64,000 bases of DNA. Source: an uncultured Burkholderiales bacterium. Its GTDB lineage: Bacteria > Pseudomonadota > Gammaproteobacteria > Burkholderiales > Burkholderiaceae_C. The notes under the pieces were generated by a model. The model was given only the letters and a program-made list of their open reading frames with translations. It searched no databases and was not told where the DNA came from. A program made the position numbers and the translations under genes. Shown here piece by piece: positions 35,883 to 45,419 of the stretch. The stretch is taken from positions 1 through 64,000 of the forward strand of contig CAIZSE010000082.1 in NCBI GenBank assembly GCA_903935585.1, read 5' to 3'. Within the stretch, counting starts at the first letter, position 1; each line of letters starts with the position of its first letter.

Positions 35883-36248
35883 ATGCCTGGCGCCAAACCC
35901 CTGATCACCCCCGAAGAGCTTCAATGCTTGCTCGGTGGTGCGTCTGCGCAAAACAGCAAACCCTCCAGCGGCCTTTGGCACGCCATGCAGTCGGTGCATT
36001 GGGGTGCCTTGCTTTGGCTGGTCAAAGGGGTTTTTCTGTACGCGGTGCTGATAAGCCCCGAGGCCGTCAATCTGCTGGGCAGTGGCCGCTACCTCTGGAT
36101 GCGCGGCGGCCTCGAGCTGCTGTGCCTGGCGGCCTTTTGGGGCGCTGCCCTGCACCCGCGTGGCCACAAAGTGAGCCAAGGCAGCATGCTGGTGGCCAGC
36201 ACCACCTTGCTGATGGACGCCATGAGCTTGCTGGCCTTTCCCGGCTAA
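35883..36248 (+). CDS. Small membrane protein of unknown function
   Basis: A 121-residue protein with a polar N-terminus (about 40 residues, including LITPEELQCLLGG) and three hydrophobic stretches near 43-60, 77-92 and 100-120. No family was recognised. I start at the ATG at 35883; the frame opens at a TTG two codons earlier. It lies 128 bases after the thioredoxin-TPR gene, an interval in which I see nothing definite, and is followed by a good terminator. Confidence 0.7.
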   Translation: MPGAKPLITPEELQCLLGGASAQNSKPSSGLWHAMQSVHWGALLWLVKGVFLYAVLISPEAVNLLGSGRYLWMRGGLELLCLAAFWGAALHPRGHKVSQGSMLVASTTLLMDAMSLLAFPG

Positions 36249-36267
36249 CCCAAAGCCTGTTCATCTC

Positions 36268-36296
36268 AAAGGCGCTGCTTGTCAGCGCCTTTTTTC
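36268..36296 (+). terminator. Rho-independent terminator
   Basis: AAAGGCGCTG and CAGCGCCTTT pair across a five-base loop, followed by T bases on the plus strand. It ends the 35883-36248 gene and stands between it and the convergent purC stop at 36301. On the minus strand the T-run is shorter, so termination of purC there is less certain. Confidence 0.85.
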
Positions 36297-36300
36297 ATGC

Positions 36301-37242
36301 TCAGGCCATCAACTTCTTCATCGCCTCTTCGTATTTGGCGGCGGTTTTTTCGATGACCTCCCGAGGCAAACGCGGTGCGGGCGGGGTTTTGTCCCAAGGC
36401 TTGCCATTGACCTGCGCGGTTTCGAGCCAGTCACGCAAGAACTGCTTGTCGTAGCTGGGTGGGTTGGCGCCTGCCACATAGCTGTGTTCATACAAGTCTG
36501 TGGGCCAGTAACGTGAAGAATCAGGCGTCAGCACCTCGTCCATCAGCACCAGGGTGCCGTCGGTGTCCAGGCCAAACTCGAACTTGGTGTCGGCAATGAT
36601 GATGCCCTTGGTGGCCGCGATGTCACGCGCTGCTTTGTAGAGTTGGATGCTGATGTCGCGGATGCGGGTGGCCAGATCGGCGCCGATCATGGCCACGGTT
36701 TGCTCAAACGTGATGTTCTCGTCGTGCTCACCGACTGCCGCTTTGGCCGCCGGGGTGTAAATGGGCTCAGGCAGTTGGCTGGCATTTTTCAGGCCTGCGG
36801 GCAACTGCACACCGCACACGGCCTGGTTGTCCTGGTATTCCTTCCAGCCGCTGCCTGCCAAATAGCCGCGCACCACCGCCTCCACAGGGATGGGCTTGAG
36901 GCGCTTGACCAGCATGGAGCGGCCTCGCACTTGGGACACTTCGTCTGCCGAGACCACGCTCTCGGGGGCTTCACCGGTCAGGTGGATCGGGCAAATGTTC
37001 AGGCCTTTGGGGCCGAGTTGGTCAAACCAGAACAGCGCCATTTGCGTGAGCAGAACCCCTTTGCCGGGGATGGGCTCGCCCATGATCACGTCAAACGCGC
37101 TGATGCGGTCAGACGCCACCATGAGGATGCGGTCGTCGCCCACCGCGTAGTTGTCACGCACCTTGCCACGCGCCAGCAGGGGCAATGAGGTGAGGGCAGA
37201 GGTGTGGAGGGCAGAGGTGTGCGGGGCAGGGAAAGCGGTCAT
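36301..37242 (-). CDS. purC: Phosphoribosylaminoimidazole-succinocarboxamide synthase
   Basis: A 313-residue SAICAR synthase of the longer type ([48 protein letters not shown]). It joins aspartate to CAIR. The start at 37242 (MTAFPAPH) overlaps the stop of the SWIM-protein gene by ATGA, so purC is now translationally coupled to the restriction-modification operon; an in-frame upstream codon at 37308 is inside that gene. A small duplication ([10 protein letters not shown]) near residue 10 comes from a 15-base repeat at about 37196-37225. In related genomes purC usually follows fba directly. Confidence 0.95.
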   Translation of the reverse strand: MTAFPAPHTSALHTSALTSLPLLARGKVRDNYAVGDDRILMVASDRISAFDVIMGEPIPGKGVLLTQMALFWFDQLGPKGLNICPIHLTGEAPESVVSADEVSQVRGRSMLVKRLKPIPVEAVVRGYLAGSGWKEYQDNQAVCGVQLPAGLKNASQLPEPIYTPAAKAAVGEHDENITFEQTVAMIGADLATRIRDISIQLYKAARDIAATKGIIIADTKFEFGLDTDGTLVLMDEVLTPDSSRYWPTDLYEHSYVAGANPPSYDKQFLRDWLETAQVNGKPWDKTPPAPRLPREVIEKTAAKYEEAMKKLMA

Positions 37243-39074
37243 GAAATCGGTAGCTCTTTGGTGAAGTTTCGCTTGGCCTTGTATTGTGAACGCAAGCTGG
37301 CCAACCAAAGCGCTCTGTCATCGACATTCATGCGGTCAAGCGCCAAGCGCACCAGATTCAAAACCTCTGTGTAGGGCGTACTGGCTCGGGGCATGGTGTG
37401 TTCAAACAAGCGCAGAAACAGCACCCTGGCTTGCACATCTTGCGACTTGGGCAGATGGCTGGCCAAGGCCAACAGCAGCCGGGCATCGCATTGCACACCC
37501 TGCTGCATGACCAAACCCAAGGCTGCACTCAGGTCTTTTTCCACCTCTGAAAGCCACCGCACACGCACCGAGACATCCACGATGGCTCGACCGCTGGGAC
37601 TGCCCCAGGCCCTCTCGGTGCGTTGCTCTTGGGACGCAGCCCAATCCATCAGCGATTGTCGGTATACCTGCACGTCACGTCCCGCTCGCTGGGCGGCTTG
37701 AAGCACCGCTTTGTAATGGTCGCTGCTGGGCTGGCTTTGCAGCCTTTTTTGCCAAATGGACAGCGCCTCCTCGTCATACCCATCGCGCTCATAAGCCCTC
37801 AACAGGGCCGATTCGATTCGCGCATCGGCGGGGTGTTGTTTGAACGCTTTTTGTGACAGGGTCATGGCCTCGCGCCAACGCTGACGCGCTTCGCACCACT
37901 GCACCAGCTCAGCCCATTCACCGGGGGTGTCGGCTGTGCTGCTCATCACAGCAAATACGCTTGATTCGTCGCCTTGCCGGTTCAAATCGTCTAAATAGGC
38001 GCTGCGACGTTCGCTGCGATCACGGTCCCAGTGGCCTTGCGCTTTGGGGTGCTTCGCATGCCATTCCTGCCAGTCTTTAGCCACCTGCAAACTGTAAGCC
38101 TTTTGTACAGCGGGGCCAGCGGCTGCGATGACCTCCCTGCTGGGGCTCAAACCCCAAGGGTCTTGCTGGGCCAAAGCCAACCAGGTCTTGAGCCAACTGG
38201 CGGGCGGCGGGTCGGCCTGCAAGCAAAGTGAGAGCAGCAAAGTGGTTCGGGGAATCAGCTCGCTGAACTCGCCTCCCCACGAGTCATCGGCGCTCTCGCC
38301 CACTTTGTAGAGGCGTTTGAGCGCTTCTTCGCACAAGGCCCGCGCCTGGGCTGGCGATTTCTCGAGCACGGTTTCGATGATCGGGAAGATTTGTTCGGCC
38401 CGGCGCAAATAAGGCCCGCAATCGCGGGGCTCCAGAAACCCTTTGGGGTTTTTGAGCAACTCGCGAACCGCTGCTTGCGCAGCGCGGACATCGCCACCCT
38501 CCAGGCTGTTTTTGACCGCACTCTGGGCTTGCCATGCTTTGAGCCGAGCCATCACCTCTTTGTCGCCATCGGCCAGTTGCCACAACAAAGTTGCCAGCTC
38601 CTCGGCCTTTTGTGCAAAGACAAATTGGCGCAAGGTTTCGATGTTATTGGCACGCGTTTGAGCACGCTTGGCTGCAGCCTGGACTTGCTTGACCGCACCG
38701 GGGTCAGGCAAAACATCAACGCCCCTCAAACGGGCGCGCCACACCAAAGCCAGTGCGACTTGGTGCTTGCAAAAAAACCCTTCTTGCCCCTGCGGGCAGT
38801 CGCAGTCGCCGTTCAAATCGTCGTCGGGCAACCACCAGATTTCGGTGTCGTAAACCTCGCTGCCGTGCACCCTGGCGCGTGCACCCATCAAGTGAAAAGG
38901 TGTGGGCGCCAAATCTTCCAGGCCTTGCACCGCCCCGCTGGCGGCATAAGCTTTGCCACGGGCAAACACCTTGTCGCTCGCCATATCGCTCAGCGCTTCA
39001 TTGCTCAGGTCTTGGAAAAGTTGACGGGCCTGCGCTTGAACAAGGGCCGAAGGGTCACCCGCACGTGCACTCAC
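37239..39074 (-). CDS. SWIM zinc-finger protein of unknown function, defence-operon member
   Basis: A 611-residue protein. A SWIM zinc finger is complete: Cys91-x-Cys93-x8-Cys102-x-His104 ([14 protein letters not shown]). The rest is helical, with an alternating pattern that resembles TPR/solenoid repeats (for example [20 protein letters not shown] and neighbours, about 380-560). No enzymatic motif was found. SWIM domains bind DNA or protein. The ATG at 39074 overlaps the methyltransferase stop and the TGA overlaps purC, so it is tied to both. A role in the restriction system (DNA recognition, regulation or assembly) is inference from context. Confidence 0.8.
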   Translation of the reverse strand: MSARAGDPSALVQAQARQLFQDLSNEALSDMASDKVFARGKAYAASGAVQGLEDLAPTPFHLMGARARVHGSEVYDTEIWWLPDDDLNGDCDCPQGQEGFFCKHQVALALVWRARLRGVDVLPDPGAVKQVQAAAKRAQTRANNIETLRQFVFAQKAEELATLLWQLADGDKEVMARLKAWQAQSAVKNSLEGGDVRAAQAAVRELLKNPKGFLEPRDCGPYLRRAEQIFPIIETVLEKSPAQARALCEEALKRLYKVGESADDSWGGEFSELIPRTTLLLSLCLQADPPPASWLKTWLALAQQDPWGLSPSREVIAAAGPAVQKAYSLQVAKDWQEWHAKHPKAQGHWDRDRSERRSAYLDDLNRQGDESSVFAVMSSTADTPGEWAELVQWCEARQRWREAMTLSQKAFKQHPADARIESALLRAYERDGYDEEALSIWQKRLQSQPSSDHYKAVLQAAQRAGRDVQVYRQSLMDWAASQEQRTERAWGSPSGRAIVDVSVRVRWLSEVEKDLSAALGLVMQQGVQCDARLLLALASHLPKSQDVQARVLFLRLFEHTMPRASTPYTEVLNLVRLALDRMNVDDRALWLASLRSQYKAKRNFTKELPIS

Positions 39075-41704
39075 AACACGATCACCTTGGTGCTCTCCTC
39101 GCCAAACTGGCTGATCACTCGCACCGCCAGCTTGCGGCCTTTGTCGGCCTGCACCGGGTGCGAGACAAAGCCATACAGGCGCTCAAACGCCTCGTCGTCC
39201 AGCTCGATCTTGAGGGTTTGCTCGGCCGCTTTTTTGGTGGAGGCCACCGCCAGCGACTGCAAGCCTTTTTTGAACTTGGCAAACTCGTCTTTGTCGCCAC
39301 CGCAAAAAAACACCTGGCTGGGCATGAAGTTGGAGCCGTCGTACTGGTCGTCCAGCATCCAGTACGAAATATCGGCCACGCTGCGGCCCTTGACCTCGTC
39401 GCGCACCGGGTCGTATATGTCCAGGCCCTTGATCTCCACCTGCACGCTGCCCGCGCTGCGAATCAAGCCAATGTCGGGCTCGCCAATGGTGACAAAGCTG
39501 GCGGCTTTTTTGTCTTTTTTAATCAGGCCGTCTTGCATCAGGTCGTCGTGCATGCGGGCCTTGGTCACCTCGAAGCTGCCCACCTTGCGGGTGACGCTGC
39601 GGTTGTCGATGTCGCTCTCAAACGCAAAGCCCAAGATCACCAACCAATCGGCGTCAGCACGGCGGCTGCAGGCCTTGACCGCCGCATTGACTGCGGCTTT
39701 GCTCACGCTGCCAAACTGCGGGCCAATGACCAAATAGGCCTTGCGCTCGCCCTGGGCGGTGTCGTACCAGCCCTCAGCGTGCAAAGCGCCTTCGGCATCG
39801 TTGATGAGGTCCACCCGGCTGAACACGGCGGTTTCATTGCGGTCGCCGTTTTTGATGCCAGCCGTTTTAAGGTGCTCAAAAATCCGGTCGGTGAAGCGCT
39901 GCACATTGCCCATATCGGCATTGGCCGCATTGAGCTGCTCGGGCGCCAGGGGCTCAAAGCTTTGCAGCGTCTCGACCGTGAAGGGGCCTGCCACGCGCAG
40001 CTTTTTCTTGTCCTGCTCGGGTTGGTCAAACAGGGTTTCGGTATCAGGCGGCTCGCCATTGGCCAGGCTTTTGAGCGTGACGTGCGGCACCGTCTTGTAA
40101 ACAAAGCCGTGGCGTATGTCGCCGGCTGCCGTGTCGGCCAACTTGTACCAAGGGTAGGTGGCGGTCATGAGGCGCGTCTTGGCGATGTTGAGCGCAATGC
40201 GGCTGGTATCGGTGGTGATCCAGCGACGCCCCCACTGCTCGGCCACATGCGCCGTGGTGCCGCTGCCGCAAGTCGGGTCCAGCACCAGGTCGCCAGGGTC
40301 GGTGGTCATTAGGATGCAGCGTTCAATAACGCGCTGTCCAGTTTGAACCACATAGTGGCGCTCACCGCTACCGCTAACGTCTTCCCAAAGATTACCAATT
40401 GGATATGCCGGAAAATCATCCAAAAACTTGATGTAGTTCAGGCTTTTGGTACCCGCATGCAACCTGTCTGCATCAGCAAGCCGTGTCATTCCTTCGTGAG
40501 TAGTTGTCCACGTTCGGTTTGCAGGTGGTAAAAACTTTCGGCCATTAAACAAGAACTCTGTTTTTTCATGGTCTTTAGCTGGCCGATTTGAAGAAAGCGT
40601 AATGTGCCTAAAAAATCGAGTGCCCTTTGGAATTTCATCTAATGAACTAGCAGTCACCACCGAACCATCGGGTAACAAAGCTTGGTCATAGCGCTCACCA
40701 GTACTGTGCCCTTCTCCGAATTTGACTTCTTTGTATAGCTGTCTGTACTTGATAGCGCCAATATCTTTGGCATACCAAACCAAATAGTCACTCACAGGTG
40801 ACAACAAATTTGATGTTTGCCCACCCGTTTTTTTGAACGTGATCAGCGAAACAAAATTCTCACTCCCAAACACCTCGTCCATCAAACACCGCACCAGGTG
40901 CACGTTCTCATCGCTGATCTGCACAAAACAACTGCCTGAGTTGGAGAGCAGTTCCTTGGCCACCAGCAGGCGGTCGCGCAGGTAGCTCAAATAGCTGTGG
41001 ATGCCCAGCTCCCAGGTGTCGCGAAAGGCTTTGATGACTTCGGGCTCGCCGCTCAGGTTTTCGTCCGCGCCGTCTTTCACGTTGCGGTCGTTCAAGCGCA
41101 TTTGCCAGTTGCTGCCGTATTTGATGCCGTAGGGCGGGTCCATGTAGAGGCACTGCACTTGGCCCGCCATGCCCTCGCGCTCCAGCAAGCTGGTCATGGT
41201 CAGCAGGCTGTCGCCCTGGATCATGCGGTTTTGCCATTTGTCAGAGTGGCGGTAGTAGGCACCGGGTTTGTCCAGCTCGTCGAGCGCCAGCGGGTTGCCG
41301 TGAAGCTCGTTGACAAACAGTTCGTCTTGCGCAGCGTCGCGGCTTTTGAGGCTGTAGAGCCGGGCAATGATTTTTTCAGGCGCAATGTGTTCGTGCCGGT
41401 ACAGGCTGCGAATGTCCACGTTCAAAGCCGTTTGCTGGTCGGACTCGCCGTATTTATGCAGCCAGAAAAGCTCGGGGTCTTGGCCTCGGTGGGTGACGGG
41501 GTTGAGCGGCACGGCTTTGACGGTGGGCAAGCCCTGCACGGCGTCGGCTTCTTGCCCGGCTTCTTCGCGGCTGGGGATGAACACACGTTTGGCTGCGCCA
41601 GGGTCTTTGGCGTCGTAAGGGTGCTCGATGGCAGCAACCGGTTTGCGGCTGCCTTTGGCGGTGTCACCGGCTTGGGCTTTTGGGGGTGTTTTTTTGGTGG
41701 CCAT
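39071..41704 (-). CDS. Site-specific DNA methyltransferase, type III-like Mod subunit
   Basis: An 877-residue beta-class amino-methyltransferase: catalytic DPPY at 189-192 ([14 protein letters not shown]) precedes the SAM-binding motif DPTCGSGTT (476-484). The target-recognition segment lies between, about 285-460. The long C-terminal part carries [30 protein letters not shown] and further mixed alpha/beta sequence. It would methylate adenine or cytosine at the site cut by the partner helicase/nuclease. Start is MATKKTPP at 41704. It lies ten bases after the MazF-like gene and overlaps the SWIM gene by four bases. The 40327-40852 segment is clearly lower in G+C, suggesting exchange of the recognition domain. 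Confidence 0.9.
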   Translation of the reverse strand: MATKKTPPKAQAGDTAKGSRKPVAAIEHPYDAKDPGAAKRVFIPSREEAGQEADAVQGLPTVKAVPLNPVTHRGQDPELFWLHKYGESDQQTALNVDIRSLYRHEHIAPEKIIARLYSLKSRDAAQDELFVNELHGNPLALDELDKPGAYYRHSDKWQNRMIQGDSLLTMTSLLEREGMAGQVQCLYMDPPYGIKYGSNWQMRLNDRNVKDGADENLSGEPEVIKAFRDTWELGIHSYLSYLRDRLLVAKELLSNSGSCFVQISDENVHLVRCLMDEVFGSENFVSLITFKKTGGQTSNLLSPVSDYLVWYAKDIGAIKYRQLYKEVKFGEGHSTGERYDQALLPDGSVVTASSLDEIPKGTRFFRHITLSSNRPAKDHEKTEFLFNGRKFLPPANRTWTTTHEGMTRLADADRLHAGTKSLNYIKFLDDFPAYPIGNLWEDVSGSGERHYVVQTGQRVIERCILMTTDPGDLVLDPTCGSGTTAHVAEQWGRRWITTDTSRIALNIAKTRLMTATYPWYKLADTAAGDIRHGFVYKTVPHVTLKSLANGEPPDTETLFDQPEQDKKKLRVAGPFTVETLQSFEPLAPEQLNAANADMGNVQRFTDRIFEHLKTAGIKNGDRNETAVFSRVDLINDAEGALHAEGWYDTAQGERKAYLVIGPQFGSVSKAAVNAAVKACSRRADADWLVILGFAFESDIDNRSVTRKVGSFEVTKARMHDDLMQDGLIKKDKKAASFVTIGEPDIGLIRSAGSVQVEIKGLDIYDPVRDEVKGRSVADISYWMLDDQYDGSNFMPSQVFFCGGDKDEFAKFKKGLQSLAVASTKKAAEQTLKIELDDEAFERLYGFVSHPVQADKGRKLAVRVISQFGEESTKVIVL

Positions 41705-41714
41705 GGTGTGTGTC

Positions 41715-42074
41715 TCAGTTGCAACCAAGATGGGGGCACAGGTGTTGGCGCACTTGTGCTAACACTTCGGGCCGAATGCGTGCGATGGGTGCGGTACACA
41801 AATCAGTGTGAACGGGGGCCAGTTTGCTGATCTTCAGAGCGCTGGGCTTAGACAATTGCCCATGCGTCAAGTCTTGAGGCCCCAAGTGCAGGATGTGGTG
41901 CGCGTTCAATTGGCTGGTAATGGGCATGAGCAGCATGTCGCCGTAGTCGTCGGGTGCGGTCACGATCAGTGCCGGCCGGGGTTTGGCTTTTGTGCCGTCG
42001 GCAAAAGGGTATTGAACGAGCACGATGTCGCCGATTTGCAGTGCGCCAAGGCTGGCAGGATGGTTGGGGTTCAC
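41715..42074 (-). CDS. MazF/PemK-like growth-inhibitor family protein without a visible antitoxin
   Basis: A 119-residue protein with the PemK/MazF beta-barrel opening: [10 protein letters not shown], then [12 protein letters not shown] (the basic KPRPAL stretch) and MLLMPITSQ. Members are mRNA endonucleases or related growth inhibitors. The likely start is the GTG at 42074, which overlaps the res stop as GTGA; a TTG at 42086 is possible. No antitoxin gene lies next to it: res is upstream and mod ten bases downstream. It may therefore be an effector or regulator of the restriction system rather than a free toxin. That role is inferred. Confidence 0.78.
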   Translation of the reverse strand: MNPNHPASLGALQIGDIVLVQYPFADGTKAKPRPALIVTAPDDYGDMLLMPITSQLNAHHILHLGPQDLTHGQLSKPSALKISKLAPVHTDLCTAPIARIRPEVLAQVRQHLCPHLGCN

Positions 42075-45000
42075 TGGTCGTTCCAAATCTCGTCGTCTGC
42101 GTTATCCCAAATCTGGCGCAAGCTCACAGAACTGGCGGCCATCCAAAAATGTCGTTCGGCCGACGCATCCACTTCGATGCTGACACGCTCAATTTCTTCG
42201 GCCAGTGTGTTTTTGATGCGCTCGATGTCGGTGATTTCGCAAAAGTACCAGGGCAAGCCCCCAGCCAAACCCAACTGGGCGCGCTGGGCGTTGACGGCGG
42301 GCAGCCAGCGTTGGGTGGTGAAGTAGCGCTTGAGTTCTTTGTCTTTGGCAAAGCCGGTGATTTCGACAATCAGGTTGAACAGCTCGCCCTCGGGAGTTTT
42401 CACGCGGCACAAAAAGTCGGGCTGGTATTGGCGCTCGGTGCCTTGTTTGTCCACATACGGTATGGCAAAACCCAAAAAGGCGTTCTTCACGTAACTTTGG
42501 ACCGCTGGCATTTTCTCAAAGGTTTTGGCGGCAATTTGCTCCCAACTGTCGGTGTCGGCAACGACAAAGTTCACATGGCTCTTCTTGGTGGGATAAACCG
42601 GCTTGGTGGTGGCCCCGTGCACATAGGCCGAGCTGGAGCGTGGGTTGTAGTGGTTGAGCAGGGGCAATATTTGCGGTGCCCGCTCGGCGCCTGTGTCCAG
42701 TTGTTTTTGCAGGGCTGCCGCTTCAACGCCCAAATACACGGCGCGGGCCACGGATTTGGGGTCTTCCACACGTATCAGGCGTTTGTAGCGAACGTCGGTT
42801 TCGCCCACCAGTTCGATCTTGCGGTCAAACCACTGCTGCGCAATGCGGCGGATGTCGGTGAACTTTTCAAGCTGGGGGCGGCCTTGGTCATCGCGGTAGT
42901 AACGGCTCATGACTTCTTTGGCAATCCAGTACACCACCTCTTGGTCACGCATGCTGTCGACATCGGTGATCAGCTCTTGTTCTTCAGACGAAAAGGCACT
43001 GCCCATGGTGGTTTGGGTCGGGCGCTCGTGGAGGTTGAGCACGTGCATGGGGGTGCTGGCAAAGTCGGCGCGCACGCCTTCAAGATCGTGGTTGATTTTG
43101 TAGCCAAGCAGGTTCGGGAACTCAATGGCCAGTTCGGCGCGCTCGGGCATGGCGAGCAATTGTTGGATGTCTTGTGGGGTGGGCGCGGTGGTTTCACCGC
43201 CTTTGAAAAACTTGAAGGGCACGCCGATGATGTGGGCGTATTCGGGCGGGAATTTGCCGGTCTTCGGGTCCAGAAAATACTGCCTTCGACGCAAGGCTCG
43301 TCCGGCCACTTGCTCGCACAACAGTTGCGAGCCAAAGGCACGCACGCCCACGATGTGGGTGACGGTGTTGGCATCCCATCCCTCGGTGAGCATGCCCACA
43401 CTGACCACGCAGCGGATGTGTTCACCCAATTTGCCGGGTCGCCCCACGGTGTTGACGACTTCACGCAGCAAGTCGCCATCGGTCAAAGCGTCCACCGATT
43501 TGTCGGGGTAACTGAGCCGGTACTCGCGTTTGAAAGCATCAATTTCAGGAGAGAACACCCGCTTGAATTCGTCGTTCACTTGGCCTGAGTTTTCCAGGGC
43601 ATCGGAGTCGATCAGCAAGGTGGGCGGCTTGCGGCGGCGCTGGCGTGTGTGGGTCTCGTAGTTCGAAAACAAAGGCAAGAGGCCTTCCACCGCAAAGGGA
43701 CGACCTTCATCGTCCAAAGTTTCATAGCCCGCGATGTGTTTGTAGACCTCTTTGGACACGGTGGTGTTGCTGCACACCACGATGAACACGGGCGGCGATG
43801 TCAGCAGGTCTTTGCCGCGCTCGCCCGTCTCGCGCAGGCCACGTTCGTATTTTTCGTAGTGCTCATAGAACTGCCGTAAGGCCGTTTTGAGCAAGCCAGG
43901 CAACTCAGGTGGGCGCTCCAAGGATGCGTTGTCTTTGCCGCTCGATTTGCCCACGCCATCGGCTTTATCGCTCTTGCGTTGACCGCGTTGGCCCTTCTTA
44001 AAGAGTTCGTCTTTGCAGTGGTCGTAAAGGTTGCGAAGCTTAGGTTCATCCAGTTCTTGCGAGGTGTCATCCACCGGCAAAAACGGAATCTTGACCAAGC
44101 CGGCCTCAATGGCTTCGATCAAGCCAAAGTCGCTGACCACCCAAGGGAAATAGGCATACGCCGGCCAGCCAGAGCCGGACAGGTAATACGGCGTTGCAGA
44201 CAAGTCATAGACCGCGCCAAGTTGCCAGCGTTTGGCCATTTCGCGCAAACCGCTGAACCAAACTGCCGCACGCTCGTTCTCGGTGGCGCTATTGTCCTCT
44301 TCGGTGTCTTTGCCTTTGGCCCTGGGCAAGTAGCAGTGGTGCGCTTCGTCGTTGATGACCGCCAAGCGCCTGCCGGGTTTGAAGTGACTCAGCACCCGCT
44401 TGAGCATTTGGGAGACATCTTCACGGGCTTGAACTTTTTGACCATCTGCGCCGATTTTGCCGTCCAAGGGGCTTCGCTTGTTGCCGCCAATAAGCCGAGG
44501 TTCAAACGCATGGAAGTTGGTGATGCTCAGTTTGGCGTTCAATCCGGCCAATAAGCCCGCATAGGCTGCAGGCACCAATTGACGTTCGCGGTAATAGTCC
44601 TGTGCTTCGTTGTCGCTTTGCGCGTGGGTGTCGACTCGCAAAACGTTCAAACGGTCGCGAATGGTGATGCCCGGCGCTACCAACAAAAAATAGTCCACGT
44701 AGCGTGGGTCGTTTCGGTATTGGCTGCGGTTTAAATAGTGATAAAGGATCAGGCAGGCCATAACCACTGTCTTGCCAGTGCCTGTGGCCATTTTGAAGGC
44801 GATGCGCGGCAGCACGCTGGCGGGGTCTTCCACGCTTTCATTGGCCAATCGCAGTTGGTCCAGCACATGTGTGCCTACATTGGATTTGTGTGCCACCTCA
44901 TTGAGCCAAATGCCGGTTTCCACCGCCTCTTGCTGCGCAAAGAACAAGCGCTTCCAGTCGGGGCGCTCCGGGTTCAAAAACCAAAATTGCAGCAAGTCTC

Positions 45001-45322
45001 TGGTCACGCGACTGGTGACATCAGGGTAAGCAGACTGCCGCCAGAGTGACACTTGATCGCGCAGCAAATTGACCAAAAGACTTTGGTAATTGGCCGCGTG
45101 GTCGTTCAGGTCATAAAGACTGGTTTGCGCTTGTTGCCCCAAAGGCACTTGTGGGGTTTGCGGCGAAAAGACGCGTCGCCCTGGTCGAATATCGTTGTAA
45201 TTGAGTTCGCCCTCTACGGTTGTGGCGTAGTGATGGCTGGGTGCATCGTAGGGGCTGTTGAGGATAGGCGAGTCAGCTGCCACCTGTTGCTTTTTCCCGG
45301 GTTTGTCGATCTTTTTGACCAT
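42071..45322 (-). CDS. Type III-like restriction enzyme, DEAD-type helicase and nuclease (BPTD_3080-like)
   Basis: A 1083-residue protein. Walker A MATGTGKT (178-185) and Walker B NDEAHH (324-329) define an SF2 helicase/translocase; GVRAFGSQLLCEQVAGRALRR is the motif VI region. The C-terminal nuclease-like core has PDFLCRV (from 968) and LIVEITGFAKDK with Glu987, where the third residue of the usual ExK is Thr. I recall related proteins as the BPTD_3080 restriction family. It would translocate and cut unmodified DNA with the Mod protein encoded downstream. It is the first gene of the operon. The RBS before the ATG at 45322 is weak. Confidence 0.87.
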   Translation of the reverse strand: MVKKIDKPGKKQQVAADSPILNSPYDAPSHHYATTVEGELNYNDIRPGRRVFSPQTPQVPLGQQAQTSLYDLNDHAANYQSLLVNLLRDQVSLWRQSAYPDVTSRVTRDLLQFWFLNPERPDWKRLFFAQQEAVETGIWLNEVAHKSNVGTHVLDQLRLANESVEDPASVLPRIAFKMATGTGKTVVMACLILYHYLNRSQYRNDPRYVDYFLLVAPGITIRDRLNVLRVDTHAQSDNEAQDYYRERQLVPAAYAGLLAGLNAKLSITNFHAFEPRLIGGNKRSPLDGKIGADGQKVQAREDVSQMLKRVLSHFKPGRRLAVINDEAHHCYLPRAKGKDTEEDNSATENERAAVWFSGLREMAKRWQLGAVYDLSATPYYLSGSGWPAYAYFPWVVSDFGLIEAIEAGLVKIPFLPVDDTSQELDEPKLRNLYDHCKDELFKKGQRGQRKSDKADGVGKSSGKDNASLERPPELPGLLKTALRQFYEHYEKYERGLRETGERGKDLLTSPPVFIVVCSNTTVSKEVYKHIAGYETLDDEGRPFAVEGLLPLFSNYETHTRQRRRKPPTLLIDSDALENSGQVNDEFKRVFSPEIDAFKREYRLSYPDKSVDALTDGDLLREVVNTVGRPGKLGEHIRCVVSVGMLTEGWDANTVTHIVGVRAFGSQLLCEQVAGRALRRRQYFLDPKTGKFPPEYAHIIGVPFKFFKGGETTAPTPQDIQQLLAMPERAELAIEFPNLLGYKINHDLEGVRADFASTPMHVLNLHERPTQTTMGSAFSSEEQELITDVDSMRDQEVVYWIAKEVMSRYYRDDQGRPQLEKFTDIRRIAQQWFDRKIELVGETDVRYKRLIRVEDPKSVARAVYLGVEAAALQKQLDTGAERAPQILPLLNHYNPRSSSAYVHGATTKPVYPTKKSHVNFVVADTDSWEQIAAKTFEKMPAVQSYVKNAFLGFAIPYVDKQGTERQYQPDFLCRVKTPEGELFNLIVEITGFAKDKELKRYFTTQRWLPAVNAQRAQLGLAGGLPWYFCEITDIERIKNTLAEEIERVSIEVDASAERHFWMAASSVSLRQIWDNADDEIWNDQ

Positions 45323-45344
45323 GGCTCAATACTGTGATTACCGG

Positions 45345-45372
45345 AAAATAGAATGACCATGTATTAAAACAA
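45345..45372 (-). promoter_or_regulatory. Candidate promoter of the restriction-modification operon
   Basis: On the minus strand TTGTTT (45372-45367) and TATTTT (45350-45345) are 16 bases apart, about 23 bases before the res start codon. The -35 element directly adjoins the fba terminator, so the operon seems to carry its own promoter right at the junction with fba. Inferred from pattern only. Confidence 0.4.
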
Positions 45373-45396
45373 AAAACCGCCATCAAAGGCGGTTTT
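45373..45396 (-). terminator. Rho-independent terminator of fba
   Basis: AAAACCGCC (45373-45381) and GGCGGTTTT (45388-45396) form a 9-base stem, with an additional T-run on the minus strand. It ends the pyk-fba side and separates fba from the restriction operon. Confidence 0.88.
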
Positions 45397-45419
45397 CAGT
45401 GAGATAAACGTCAAGAACT

